The notes under the pieces were generated by a model. That model saw nothing but the letters and a program-made list of their open reading frames with translations, had not been told where the DNA came from and made no database searches. Shown piece after piece: positions 17,228 through 25,800 of a stretch of DNA of 64,000 nucleotides (its first letter is position 1; the number at the start of each line of letters is the position of its first letter). The stretch comes from Herbaspirillum rhizosphaerae_A (GTDB lineage: Bacteria > Pseudomonadota > Gammaproteobacteria > Burkholderiales > Burkholderiaceae_D). Where the stretch lies: assembly GCF_046025915.1 (NCBI RefSeq), contig NZ_JAQQFR010000009.1, forward strand, positions 124,001 through 188,000. Direction: 5' to 3'. The translations under genes were made by a program, and so were the position numbers.

Positions 17228-17256
17228 TTGCGCAATACGTTAAAAGAATATATATT
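17228..17256 (+). promoter_or_regulatory. Sigma70-type promoter of the H1-like gene
   Basis: TTGCGC (17228-17233), a 17-nt spacer, then TATATT (17251-17256), in a locally AT-rich stretch. The predicted transcript would start about 20 nt before the ribosome binding site ccaggagcaacc of the next gene, giving a very short leader. Confidence 0.65.
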
Positions 17257-17283
17257 GTTTATATTATTTATCCAGGAGCAACC

Positions 17284-17823
17284 ATGGCAACACAAAAACC
17301 TCAAGCAAAAACAGCTGTGCGCGCAACACCAGCGAAGCCGGCCAAACCTGCAGCTAAGTCCGCAATCAAGCCAACGGCTACCGCTGCAAAAGTTACTGCA
17401 AAACCTGCCGCAAAAGTCGTCGCAAAAAAAGTGACTGCACCTGTTAAAGCAGCTGTTCCGGCCAAGGCCAAGATCGTCAACAAGCCAGCCGTGAAAGCCG
17501 CTACCAAATCTATCGCACCAGCATTGAAGAAGCCGCTTGCCCCCTTGGCAAAAGCTGCAGTCAAGGCAATCGCCAAGACCGAAAAGAAAACAGAAGTGAA
17601 GCTCAAGAAGATCAAGCAAGTTCGCGACAGCTTCACGATGCCTGAAACCGAATATGAAGTTCTGGGCCAAGTCAAGAAGGCTTGCCTGAAGGCTGGTTTT
17701 GAAATCAAGAAGAGCGACCTGCTCCGCATCGGCGTATCGCTGATCAAGAATCTGGAAACCGGCAAGCTGAAGACGCTGCTGGCAGGCCTGACCCCATTGA
17801 AAGTCGGCCGCCCGAAGAAGTAA
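17284..17823 (+). CDS. Histone H1-like Lys/Ala/Pro-rich nucleoid protein
   Basis: Predicted DNA-binding protein (179 aa). Residues 1-115 are an Ala/Lys/Pro tail of repeated PAK, AAK and KPA units, like the C-terminal tail of histone H1 and of betaproteobacterial H1-like proteins. Residues about 118-179 form a compact domain (VRDSFTMPETEYEVLGQVKK, then KAGFEIKKSDLLRIGVSLIK, ending GRPKK) that I associate with a conserved domain in Burkholderiales H1-like proteins and which may be ribbon-helix-helix-like. The tail probably binds DNA by charge; the folded domain may give dimerisation or specificity. Strong ribosome binding site and promoter just upstream suggest high expression. Confidence 0.85.
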   Translation: MATQKPQAKTAVRATPAKPAKPAAKSAIKPTATAAKVTAKPAAKVVAKKVTAPVKAAVPAKAKIVNKPAVKAATKSIAPALKKPLAPLAKAAVKAIAKTEKKTEVKLKKIKQVRDSFTMPETEYEVLGQVKKACLKAGFEIKKSDLLRIGVSLIKNLETGKLKTLLAGLTPLKVGRPKK

Positions 17824-18189
17824 TTCTTCCAGCCGTTCCTCCGAAGATGCCAATGGTGTTTTCGGAGGCGACTTCCTCGCGACACCCCGTCCCTGCACAA
17901 TCCTGCTTCAGCCTCGACTGTCCCCCGCCCATTTGCAGCACCCCTCGTCAGGCGTTACCAGATACCCGATAGCCTTTATCTAACGCGATGAATTGATTCT
18001 CATCAAGTGATGTGAGGCAGCATCTCGAAATCCAGCCATCGCGTCGGAGAACGGCGAGCATAGTCACCCTTCGCGGCCACGGTACAGCAGCCCATGTTGC
18101 TCGATATTGTTTGATGTCGTTCGATGTCGCTTGGTGTTACCAAGCGTTGTTGAATATGCTTGAATATTGGACTGGATGTTTACTACTTC
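17824..18189. other. Intergenic region with short hairpins
   Basis: 366 nt without a credible gene. Just after the H1-like stop, cctccgaa pairs with ttcggagg, a possible weak terminator without a T-run. At 18108-18135 there are degenerate 10-bp repeats (ttgatgtcg, ttcgatgtcg, cttggtgtt). At 18128-18146 a perfect hairpin cgcttggt-gtt-accaagcg lies about 45 nt past the end of the minus-strand gene at 18190. Confidence 0.5.
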
Positions 18190-18501
18190 TTAAAACACCG
18201 CAATCTGCTCCAGCTTATGTTTTGGCTCTTCACCTTCCGTATGCATCAGCGCGATAGTTTTTAATCCGGGATGAACTTTGACGGCCTGAACGCGTGGACC
18301 AGGCAGGACTTTGTCGCCATCGACAAATACCGTCCAGACTTCTTCACCGTACTTGAGCGCCTCGAGGACATGAATGACGTGGCTGTCGCTCGGCGCGACG
18401 GCCCATCGGTTGGTATCCGTATTTGCCAATCCCCAGCGCACGTATTGCACGTTGCCTTGTTTGTTGTAGTTGACGGCAGTGATGACACGAATGATAGGCA
18501 T
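18190..18501 (-). CDS. Hypothetical protein, 103 aa
   Basis: Not firmly recognised. It starts MPIIRVITAVNYNKQGNVQY and continues VRWGLANTDTNRWAVAPSDS with WTVFVDGDKVLPGPRV in the middle. The layout is loosely like DUF3892-type proteins (I-T-A-V start, W/V core), but I would not assign it. No signal peptide or membrane segment. The ATG at 18501 was taken instead of a TTG four codons upstream; the ribosome binding site is poor. The ligand-binding protein gene upstream, 71 nt away, is in the same orientation. Confidence 0.6.
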   Translation of the reverse strand: MPIIRVITAVNYNKQGNVQYVRWGLANTDTNRWAVAPSDSHVIHVLEALKYGEEVWTVFVDGDKVLPGPRVQAVKVHPGLKTIALMHTEGEEPKHKLEQIAVF

Positions 18502-18572
18502 GGGTTCGGGCAAGTAAAAATTGGAACCCCGATTATGTCACTGTATCTTTCCGCCGCGGTATGTCAGGTGCT

Positions 18573-19718
18573 TCATTTTTTGCCGCCGATGACTTTAAGC
18601 GGCACCCATTTCTGATTTTTTACCTCGAAAATCGTAAAAACAGGATTGGACAGATTGCCCTCCGCATCAAAAGAGATCGCGCCCGTTAATCCATTGTGAC
18701 GAACCTGATGCATCGCAGCAATGATGCGCTGACGATCCAGTGAATTGGCTTGCTTGATCGCCGCCACGAGGACTTGCACCGCATCATAGGAGAATGGCGC
18801 ATACAAGCCCATGTCGCCGCCGAATCTGCTCTTGTAGGCCCTCTCAAATTGCTGCCATGGCGCGCCTTTGTAGGAAGGCTGCCCCGGTTCCAGCGCGACG
18901 GTTCCGTTGCCTGCTTCGCCGGCAATCTTCAAATACTGCGCGCCGACCGTACCGCCGACACTGACTAACGGCGCCTTGATGTCAAACCGTTTCAGTTCTT
19001 TCGCCAATTGCCCTGCCTGGGCGTCGAGTCCACCGAAAAAGACGACGTCCGGATTCTGCTTTTGAATGTTGCGGAGCACGGCATTGAAATCCGAGGTACG
19101 GCTGCTCACGCCAAACTGGCTGACGATATTGCCTTTGAGCGACTCGACCATTTGCGCAAAATGCTTGGCGTAGCCTGCGCCAAAAGGGGTCTGATCATCA
19201 AGGATGGCAATGCGCTGCGACTTCATCTGGCGCACAACATATTCCGCGGTATAGCTGGCGCCTTCGTCGTCATGCGGGACGATGCGAAACGTTGTCGGAA
19301 AAGATTGTTCCGTATAAGCATGGGCTGTCGTCGCCTGAGCGATCTGGACGATGTCCGCATTCTTGTAGATTTGTGAGGCCGGAATGCCGACACCTGAATT
19401 CCAATGACCGATTACACCTACGACGCCGCTTTTGACGAAGTAGTCGGCGACCAGCAATCCTGTGCGCGGATCAGAGCGGTCATCCTGCGTCAGCAACTTG
19501 AACACCAGCCTGTCGCCGTCAATGTGAATGGCCTGCCTGTTGGCGTCATCCACCGCGATCTCCGCAGCGTGCACAAGGCTGGCGCCGATGGAGCCGGATG
19601 CGCCGGTCAATGGCGCTGCGTAACCGATCAATACCGTTCTGTCTGCCGCCATCGCGTGCAACGACAATAGCATCGTTGCACCGAGGCCGAGCAACTTCAA
19701 AGAATCCAGCAGTTTCAT
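18573..19718 (-). CDS. Periplasmic branched-chain amino acid ABC transporter binding protein
   Basis: LivJ-type type I periplasmic binding protein (381 aa). It has a signal peptide (MKLLDSLKLLGLGATMLLSL, cleavage likely after HAMA), then VLIGYAAPLTGASGSIGASL, the first strand and binding loop of this family, and GVIGHWNSGVGIPASQIYKN with the ligand-contacting region near residues 95-110; a later TPFGAGYAKHFAQ is also typical. No permease or ATPase genes lie nearby, so it may serve a distant Liv system or act as an orphan sensor. The start at 19718 is set by the signal peptide; an in-frame ATG three codons earlier is possible. Confidence 0.88.
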   Translation of the reverse strand: MKLLDSLKLLGLGATMLLSLHAMAADRTVLIGYAAPLTGASGSIGASLVHAAEIAVDDANRQAIHIDGDRLVFKLLTQDDRSDPRTGLLVADYFVKSGVVGVIGHWNSGVGIPASQIYKNADIVQIAQATTAHAYTEQSFPTTFRIVPHDDEGASYTAEYVVRQMKSQRIAILDDQTPFGAGYAKHFAQMVESLKGNIVSQFGVSSRTSDFNAVLRNIQKQNPDVVFFGGLDAQAGQLAKELKRFDIKAPLVSVGGTVGAQYLKIAGEAGNGTVALEPGQPSYKGAPWQQFERAYKSRFGGDMGLYAPFSYDAVQVLVAAIKQANSLDRQRIIAAMHQVRHNGLTGAISFDAEGNLSNPVFTIFEVKNQKWVPLKVIGGKK

Positions 19719-19853
19719 TTCTTGCATTCCCCAGATTCTTAACCTTAGTCCTGTCTGCATCCTGATCGCACGAGCCGACCGTCAGAAACCATGTCGCAAG
19801 TTCCATGCCTGCGCTGTCGCGGACAGCGATAAAAAATGTACATGAAATGCGTT

Positions 19854-20711
19854 CTAGAAATTCAACTCGATATGCGCTTCCTGCCCAACCCGCAAAACAT
19901 TGCCGTGTCCCCGGATGACAACGGCGTTCTGCCCAAATGTCAGGCCACCGTCCACGCGGTCGTTGGCGCGATAAGTTGCCAGGGTATCCAGCGGCTCGTT
20001 AGGCCATTGCGAGCTACCCTGCCCCGTTTCCTGATCGATTCCCGGCACCGGGCAGCGGGCACACGGCTTAACCATTCTGAGAACGATTTCATTGCCCGGC
20101 TCACCCAGCGTCAAGGTATCGATATAGTCCTCTTCGTAGGCATCCAGCCCTGACAAGACCAGGTTGGGTCGAAAACGATTCATCGGAATTGCCGGCGCAC
20201 CTTTCTTTTTCAGGCGCTGATTCAGATCCTCCAGCGACGCTTCATTTGCCACCAGCAACGGAAAACCGTCTGAGAACTGTGTTGTGGCGACCGTGTCGCC
20301 GGTCCATTTCTGGCTGCAGATACGCTGATCTGCAGGGTTGAATTGAACCAGTCTGGTATCCGTCCCGAAATAAGAGGAAAACCAGTCATGCACCTGCTCG
20401 CCACAATCCAGCGGCTGCACAGGGTAGTCCCAGATGCTGGCGGACAACGTGACGGCAAGAGGAGCTGGTTCCAGCGGCAGGCGGAGTTCCGGCATGTCCG
20501 GTGCCCGCACGATCAATGCATCTTCGCTTAACGCGGTCTTGACGGTGGCCATCAGTGGATGCTCACGCTGTGTCAAAAATCGACCGTCACGATCAATCAG
20601 CATCCAGCGCCTGTCCATGGCAAGCCCCAGCTCACTGATGCCGGCTTCGGACAAATTGATACCGGCGCAGGATTTGATGGGATAGACATGCAGTGTGCTT
20701 AGTGTGGCCAT
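19854..20711 (-). CDS. MOSC domain-containing protein (YcbX-like)
   Basis: Predicted molybdenum-cofactor-binding protein (285 aa) with an N-terminal MOSC beta-barrel domain (LHVYPIKSCAGINLSEAGIS, residues about 7-26, then DRRWMLIDRDGRFLTQREHP) and a C-terminal MOSC domain with NRFRPNLVLSGLDAYEED and the conserved cysteine region VKPCARCPVPGIDQETG (about residues 215-231), the likely Moco ligand. YcbX-type proteins reduce N-hydroxylated compounds with a reductase partner. Cytoplasmic. Single gene. Its need for Moco fits the iorAB-mocA locus elsewhere in the window. Confidence 0.88.
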   Translation of the reverse strand: MATLSTLHVYPIKSCAGINLSEAGISELGLAMDRRWMLIDRDGRFLTQREHPLMATVKTALSEDALIVRAPDMPELRLPLEPAPLAVTLSASIWDYPVQPLDCGEQVHDWFSSYFGTDTRLVQFNPADQRICSQKWTGDTVATTQFSDGFPLLVANEASLEDLNQRLKKKGAPAIPMNRFRPNLVLSGLDAYEEDYIDTLTLGEPGNEIVLRMVKPCARCPVPGIDQETGQGSSQWPNEPLDTLATYRANDRVDGGLTFGQNAVVIRGHGNVLRVGQEAHIELNF

Positions 20712-20956
20712 GAAATACGATCCTTACTATTCTTTACTTTTTTCTGCGGCAATCAACTGGAGTCGCGCAAAAATGCGAACGCTGTACTCGCCCCGCCCAA
20801 AATAGTAGCGTATCGAGCCGCTCCAGGCATGCCGTGCGACAATCCGGGTTCGCTGGTGCGATGTAGCAAGAACATGCGGTGAAACCAGAATTAACTGACT
20901 AAGTAAACCGCCCTCGCCATCCACCGCCTTTTTCAACACTTTGGATTTTCTCTGCC

Positions 20957-21409
20957 ATGATGCTTTTTGCCAAGTATTTGCACATCCTCGGTTTTATCGT
21001 CTGGGTCGGCGGCATGTTTTTCGCCTACCAATGCCTGCGACCGGTCGCCGGCGCCGTACTACAGCCACCACAGCGACTGACGCTCTGGACAGGCGTATTC
21101 GCAAAGTTCTTCACCTGGGTATGGCTGGCCATCCTGCTGATACTGGCGAGCGGCCTGCACATGATGGCGCAGTTGGGTAAGCCACCACTGTATGTCTCAG
21201 CCATGGCAGGACTAGGCATCCTGATGATGCTGATCTTTGCGCACGTATTCTTTGCACCGTTCAAACGCCTTAAACGCGCCGTCGCAGCAGAAGACTGGAG
21301 CGCCGGCGGTGCGGCGCTCGCGCAGATCCGACGCATCGTCGGCATCAACCTGATTCTCGGCCTGCTGGTGATTACCCTTGGTGCGCTGGGCCCGGTCTTT
21401 TTGGTTTGA
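20957..21409 (+). CDS. CopD-family membrane protein
   Basis: Small integral membrane protein (150 aa) with four hydrophobic segments (about 4-24, 45-72, 79-100, 125-148). LHILGFIVWVGGMFFAYQCL near the N-terminus carries the H-x-x-G-x-x-x-W-x-G-G pattern of the CopD/YedZ-like family. Members are linked to copper handling or heme-associated membrane proteins, but many small CopD-like proteins have no proven role. Its 3' end overlaps the end of the convergent alaC gene by 38 nt. Starts MM; either ATG (20957 or 20960) is possible. Confidence 0.8.
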   Translation: MMLFAKYLHILGFIVWVGGMFFAYQCLRPVAGAVLQPPQRLTLWTGVFAKFFTWVWLAILLILASGLHMMAQLGKPPLYVSAMAGLGILMMLIFAHVFFAPFKRLKRAVAAEDWSAGGAALAQIRRIVGINLILGLLVITLGALGPVFLV

Positions 21410-22640
21410 CCTTCACGGTCGGCGCGGGCTTGTCTCCCGCGTCGGTCTTTTCACCGCGCAGCATCGACTTGATGCCGCGTATGGCCTGGCGAATACGTGA
21501 TTCGTTTTCGATCAATGCGAAGCGCACGTATTCATCGCCGTACTCGCCAAAGCCGATGCCGGGAGAGACGCATACCTTGGCTTTTTCGAGGAGCTGACGC
21601 GAAAATTCCAGCGATCCAAGATGGCGATACGCATCCGGAATACGTGCCCAGATATACATCGATGCCTTCGGTATATCCACCATCCAACCGGCTTCATGCA
21701 AGCCTTTTACCAAGACGTTGCGACGGCTTTCGTAGTTGGCGCGAATCTCTTCCACACAACTCTGATCCCCTTCCAGCGCGGCAATCGCCGCAACCTGCAC
21801 CGGGGTGAAACTGCCATAGTCGTGGTAGCTCTTGATACGCGCCAATGCCGCCACCAGCTCCTTGTTGCCGACCATAAAGCCGATGCGCCAGCCGGCCATG
21901 TTGTAGCTCTTGGACAGGGTAAAAAATTCCACGGCGACGTCGCGAGCGCCTTCTACCTGCATGATTGATGGCGCTTTCCAGCCGTCGAAGGTGATGTCGG
22001 CGTAAGCCAGATCATGCACGACGAGAATATTGTGTTCACGCGCCAGCTTGACCACACGCTCAAAGAATTCCAGCTCCACGCATTGCGCAGTCGGATTGGA
22101 GGGAAATCCCAACACCATCATCTTCGGCTTGGGATAGCTCTCGCGAATCGCGCGTTCCAGCTCGGCGAAAAAATCGACATCGGGACTCATGCGCACCGAG
22201 CGAATATCCGCACCTGCAATCACGGCGCCGTAGATATGAATCGGATAACTGGGGTTCGGCACCAGCACGGTATCGCCCTTGTCCAGCGTCGCCAGCATCA
22301 GATGTGCGAGGCCTTCCTTGGAGCCGATGGTGACGATGGCTTCACTGTCGGGATTGAAGTCGACATCGTAGCGGCTCTTGTACCAATGCGTGATCGCCCG
22401 GCGCAGGCGCGGAATACCTTTGGATGCGGAATAGCCGTGCGTGTCGGGGCGTTGCGCCACCTCGACCAGCTTCTCAACGATATGCTTCGGCGTGGCTCCA
22501 TCGGGATTGCCCATCGACATGTCGATGATGTCTTCACCACGACGGCGCGCAGCCATCTTGAGCTCGGCGGTGATATTGAAAACGTAGGGAGGAAGACGAT
22601 CGATGCGCGCAAAGCTGCGCGGACTGCGGGATTGAGTCAT
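21372..22640 (-). CDS. alaC: Alanine transaminase AlaC-type aminotransferase
   Basis: PLP-dependent class I/II aminotransferase (422 aa), most like AlaC/YfdZ, which makes alanine from pyruvate with glutamate. Motifs: MSMGNPDGATPKHIVEKL (about 41-58), the cofactor-phosphate region, FPSNPTAQCVELEFFERVV, VVHDLAYADITFDG with the pyridine-ring Asp and Tyr, and FTLSKSYNMAGWRIGF with the Schiff-base lysine (about residue 245). The last 25 residues form a Lys/Pro-rich tail (PAPTVKVKPKRPGPAHQG) not needed for catalysis. Cytoplasmic; overlaps the copD-like gene tail to tail. Confidence 0.9.
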   Translation of the reverse strand: MTQSRSPRSFARIDRLPPYVFNITAELKMAARRRGEDIIDMSMGNPDGATPKHIVEKLVEVAQRPDTHGYSASKGIPRLRRAITHWYKSRYDVDFNPDSEAIVTIGSKEGLAHLMLATLDKGDTVLVPNPSYPIHIYGAVIAGADIRSVRMSPDVDFFAELERAIRESYPKPKMMVLGFPSNPTAQCVELEFFERVVKLAREHNILVVHDLAYADITFDGWKAPSIMQVEGARDVAVEFFTLSKSYNMAGWRIGFMVGNKELVAALARIKSYHDYGSFTPVQVAAIAALEGDQSCVEEIRANYESRRNVLVKGLHEAGWMVDIPKASMYIWARIPDAYRHLGSLEFSRQLLEKAKVCVSPGIGFGEYGDEYVRFALIENESRIRQAIRGIKSMLRGEKTDAGDKPAPTVKVKPKRPGPAHQG

Positions 22641-22808
22641 GTTGTACTTTCACGTGAGCGCCCGGAACCGTCCGAGCGACGTTGGATCAGAGAGATCCGT
22701 CGACGATTCTACGTCAATTTTTTCATCCTTGGGAAGCCCCTGCGCATAAAAAGAATGACGCATCGGATCGTCCAGAAAAACTCAACAGTCATACCCCTGT
22801 CGCGGGCC

Positions 22809-23705
22809 TTACTTGGTACTTTCCTGCGCCAGAAATGTAATCAGGCTGCGCACCCGAGCCGGCAGCAAACGTCCCGGCAGATGCAGTGCGTAGACCTGTT
22901 CACCAAAACCGACATCGACCCGCGTATCCGGATAGAGGTCGACCAAACGCCCTGCCGCGATATCTTCACTGACAAAATAATCGGGCATCACCGCCATGCA
23001 CAGCGAGCGTCTCACTGACTCGCGCACGACATCAAGGTCATTCGATAGCAACACAGGCTCGGTCGGGCATTGCAGTTTCTTGTTGGCGTGCTGTATCAGC
23101 GGTTGCACGAATTGCCGGCTGCGTGCAAAGCCCGCCAGCGGAATCGCCTGCAGATCGCCTGTCGCCAGCTCTGCGGCATACCTCCCGGCCAGATCGGGGC
23201 TGGCGCAGAGCTTCCATGAAATACCGAACAGCTTGCGGGCGACGACATTCTCCGGCAATTGCGATGCCACACGAATCGCCAGATCAACGGGGTCGCTGGT
23301 GATATCAACTGCCTGTTCGCTAAAACGCAAATCAACCTGCACCCGCGGATTGGCTTGCATATAGGACATCAGCAAAGGCTTGAGCCACACCGCACCGAGC
23401 GCCAGCGGCGCGGAGATGCGCACCAATCCACTCGTATCTTCATTGAGACCGTGCGCCAGCATGTTGGCATCCTTGAGGATGTCGGCCATGCGGTCGGCAT
23501 GTGCCGCCAGCCGATAACCCGCCTCCGTCAATCCGACCTTGCGCGTGGTGCGCATAAGCAACTGACAGCCCAGCCGGGTTTCTATGGCCTTGATGCGATG
23601 GCTCAGCGCCGACCTCGACAAGTCGAGCGCCTTGGCGGCCTTGCTCAGGCTTCCGGCTTTGGCGACATGGCAAAAAATGATAAGTGAATTTGCATCGAGG
23701 TTCAT
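22809..23705 (-). CDS. LysR-family transcriptional regulator
   Basis: DNA-binding regulator (298 aa) with a typical LysR N-terminal winged helix-turn-helix: residues 1-60, NSLIIFCHVAKAGSLSKAAK then ALDLSRSALSHRIKAIETRL. The rest is a periplasmic-binding-like effector domain (LVRISAPLALGAVWLKPLLM onward). It is transcribed away from an alpha/beta hydrolase gene, with 106 nt between the starts. That region holds gagttaacttc and other T-N11-A-like sites, so it probably controls the hydrolase and itself. Effector unknown. Confidence 0.92.
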   Translation of the reverse strand: MNLDANSLIIFCHVAKAGSLSKAAKALDLSRSALSHRIKAIETRLGCQLLMRTTRKVGLTEAGYRLAAHADRMADILKDANMLAHGLNEDTSGLVRISAPLALGAVWLKPLLMSYMQANPRVQVDLRFSEQAVDITSDPVDLAIRVASQLPENVVARKLFGISWKLCASPDLAGRYAAELATGDLQAIPLAGFARSRQFVQPLIQHANKKLQCPTEPVLLSNDLDVVRESVRRSLCMAVMPDYFVSEDIAAGRLVDLYPDTRVDVGFGEQVYALHLPGRLLPARVRSLITFLAQESTK

Positions 23706-23811
23706 GGCGGCACGCTTATTGATGAAGATACAAGTTGAGTATATTGGTGAGTTAACTTCAACAAACTGATGAAGTCAGCATAGCTTATGCGAAACGGTTT
23801 CGCTTCCTACA

Positions 23812-24813
23812 ATGAGGGAAACACCTGAGTTATTTATGGCGCCGCCTTTCAAGTACATCTTGAGTACATCTCACGCACACCTCATGCACATCGAATCCAA
23901 CATCCACATCCAAGCCACCGACGGTTATTCGCTAGGGGCAACGCTGTACTACGCTGATGATTCGCCACGTCCGGAACGGCTGGCGATCATCAACTGCGCC
24001 ACCGGCGTCAAGGCGGCCTACTATGCGCGCTATGCCCGCTTTCTTGCGGATCATGGCTATCTGGCGCTGACGTGGGACTATCGCGGCATCGGTGCTTCGC
24101 GGCCGTCCTCGTTGCGCAAGCTCAAAGCCGGTAAATTTGACTGGGGTAACAAGGACTTTGAGGGCATCCTGCAATGGGTGGCCAACAATTTCCCCGATAG
24201 TGAACTTCATGTCGTCGGCCACAGCATCGGCGGCGTCATGCCTGGTTATGCGCCCTCATCATGGCGCATTGACCGCATGCTCATTGTCGGCGCGCAGTTC
24301 GCCTATTGGCGCGATTACGCGCAAGCGTCACGGCGGAAAATGCTCCTGAAATGGCATGTAGCGATGCCACTGCTGACGACACTGCTCGGTTATTTTCCCG
24401 GTAGCACACTGGGCTGGCTTGAAGATCTGCCGGCAGGCGTAGCGTATGAATGGGCGTTTCGCCGTGCCCGGCTGGAACATCCGGATGCCGACCGTGTGCA
24501 GTACTTTCCTCTGCTTGGCTGCCCGACATTGGCCTATACCATCAGTGACGATCCCTTCGGCACGCCGGCTGCGGTGATACGCCTGCTCGACTATTACATC
24601 AACAGCGATCGCACTCTGGTCAGTCTGACGCCCGGCGATCTGCATCTGAAACAGATCGGTCACTTCTCCTTTTTCCATGACCGTTTTCGCGACAATCTCT
24701 GGATGGAGACGCTGCAATGGCTTGATAGCTGCCTGCACCGCCGGCGCGAACTACAACACTGGCCCGCCGCGCGCATCATCGAAGAAGCGAAGGAAATGGA
24801 AAACGTGGCCTGA
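23812..24813 (+). CDS. Alpha/beta hydrolase (serine aminopeptidase S33-like)
   Basis: Predicted hydrolase (up to 333 aa) with the nucleophile elbow VVGHSIGGVMPG (serine in G-H-S-I-G, about residue 141), LALTWDYRGIGAS ahead of it and a final histidine in QIGHFSFFHD (about 282). This layout is found in uncharacterised 'alpha/beta hydrolase family protein' members near S33 peptidases and esterases. The true start may be one of the later ATGs (at 23836 or 23884, MHIESNIHIQATDGYSLGAT), since the first 20-25 residues look non-conserved. Divergent from a LysR gene that likely regulates it. Substrate unknown. Confidence 0.85.
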   Translation: MRETPELFMAPPFKYILSTSHAHLMHIESNIHIQATDGYSLGATLYYADDSPRPERLAIINCATGVKAAYYARYARFLADHGYLALTWDYRGIGASRPSSLRKLKAGKFDWGNKDFEGILQWVANNFPDSELHVVGHSIGGVMPGYAPSSWRIDRMLIVGAQFAYWRDYAQASRRKMLLKWHVAMPLLTTLLGYFPGSTLGWLEDLPAGVAYEWAFRRARLEHPDADRVQYFPLLGCPTLAYTISDDPFGTPAAVIRLLDYYINSDRTLVSLTPGDLHLKQIGHFSFFHDRFRDNLWMETLQWLDSCLHRRRELQHWPAARIIEEAKEMENVA

Positions 24814-24847
24814 TCTTCAATGTTCTTCAGATCCAGGTTAATTCATG

Positions 24848-25759
24848 TCAGCTCGTCGTTGCCGACGCTCGACGCTCGGGTAATGCGCCAATGGCGATGC
24901 CGATAATGATTAGCGCCATCGAGGCCACCAGGCTGAACTCCAGCGGTTCACCCAACGCCAGCGACGAACACACAATGCCGAATACCGGTACGCCTAACAG
25001 GCCCAGTGAGGTGGTCATCGCCGGCAATGCCTGATTCACCTTGTTGATCGCCCAGTAGGCAATCGCAATACCGAAGGTTGCACTGTAGAGCTGCAGACCG
25101 ATCACCTGAGCACTTAAATCAACCTGCGGCGGACCTTCGAACAGCCAAGCGCATGGCACCAGCACGCAGCTTGCCGTCAATGCCTGCCACACCAGCAGGT
25201 CGAAAGGCTGGCCGATCCAGCGGTGACCGCGCACGTACAGAATGCTCGCTGCCCAAAACATCGCACCCAGCAAAATCAGGCCGTTACCGAGCACCGAAGC
25301 CTGATTGCCCCAATCGAACGCCAGCGGGTTAAAAATCAGCACCAACCCCAGCAAACCAAATACCGTGCCGATAGCACGCCGCATCGTAAATGCTTCGCCG
25401 AGAAACAAGCGCGCACAGGGGGCCACCCACATTGGCGTGGTGTAGGCCAGCACCACAGAACGACCCGCCGCGACATGCTGCATGCCGACATTACCGAGTA
25501 TGGAATATGCCGTCATGTGCAATAAACCGACGCTGAACACCACCGGCAGATCGCCGCACTGCGGCAGGATCAGGCGACCGCGCGCCAGACAGATGAACAG
25601 CAACACGACTGTGCCGATGCATGAACGTATCGCGGTCGACCAGATTGGCGACATGTAATGCAGGATGGCTTTATTGACCGGCCAGGTTGTACCCCAGATG
25701 ATGACAACCACGCCGAGCAACAGGATTGCCTGGCGGGATGACAAGCTTGATTCGCGCAT
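24848..25759 (-). CDS. EamA/DMT-family transporter
   Basis: Inner-membrane permease (303 aa) of the drug/metabolite transporter superfamily with ten predicted helices in two EamA repeats (about residues 12-143 and 157-292). Typical sequences: VVIIWGTTWPVNKAILHYMS, VLAYTTPMWVAPCARLFLGE and the repeat-2 counterpart SLGLLGVPVFGIVCSSLALG. Probable exporter of amino acids or other metabolites. It shares orientation with the GNAT acetyltransferase gene 41 nt upstream, so the two may form an operon. Confidence 0.92.
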   Translation of the reverse strand: MRESSLSSRQAILLLGVVVIIWGTTWPVNKAILHYMSPIWSTAIRSCIGTVVLLFICLARGRLILPQCGDLPVVFSVGLLHMTAYSILGNVGMQHVAAGRSVVLAYTTPMWVAPCARLFLGEAFTMRRAIGTVFGLLGLVLIFNPLAFDWGNQASVLGNGLILLGAMFWAASILYVRGHRWIGQPFDLLVWQALTASCVLVPCAWLFEGPPQVDLSAQVIGLQLYSATFGIAIAYWAINKVNQALPAMTTSLGLLGVPVFGIVCSSLALGEPLEFSLVASMALIIIGIAIGALPERRASATTS

Positions 25760-25800
25760 ATTTTCTTTGTTATTTCATTTCGGGTAAACGGAAGCCGCAA

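Noticed and set aside
22014..23018. 334-codon plus-strand frame
   Set aside because: Antisense to alaC and LysR, spans their gap, no recognisable motifs.
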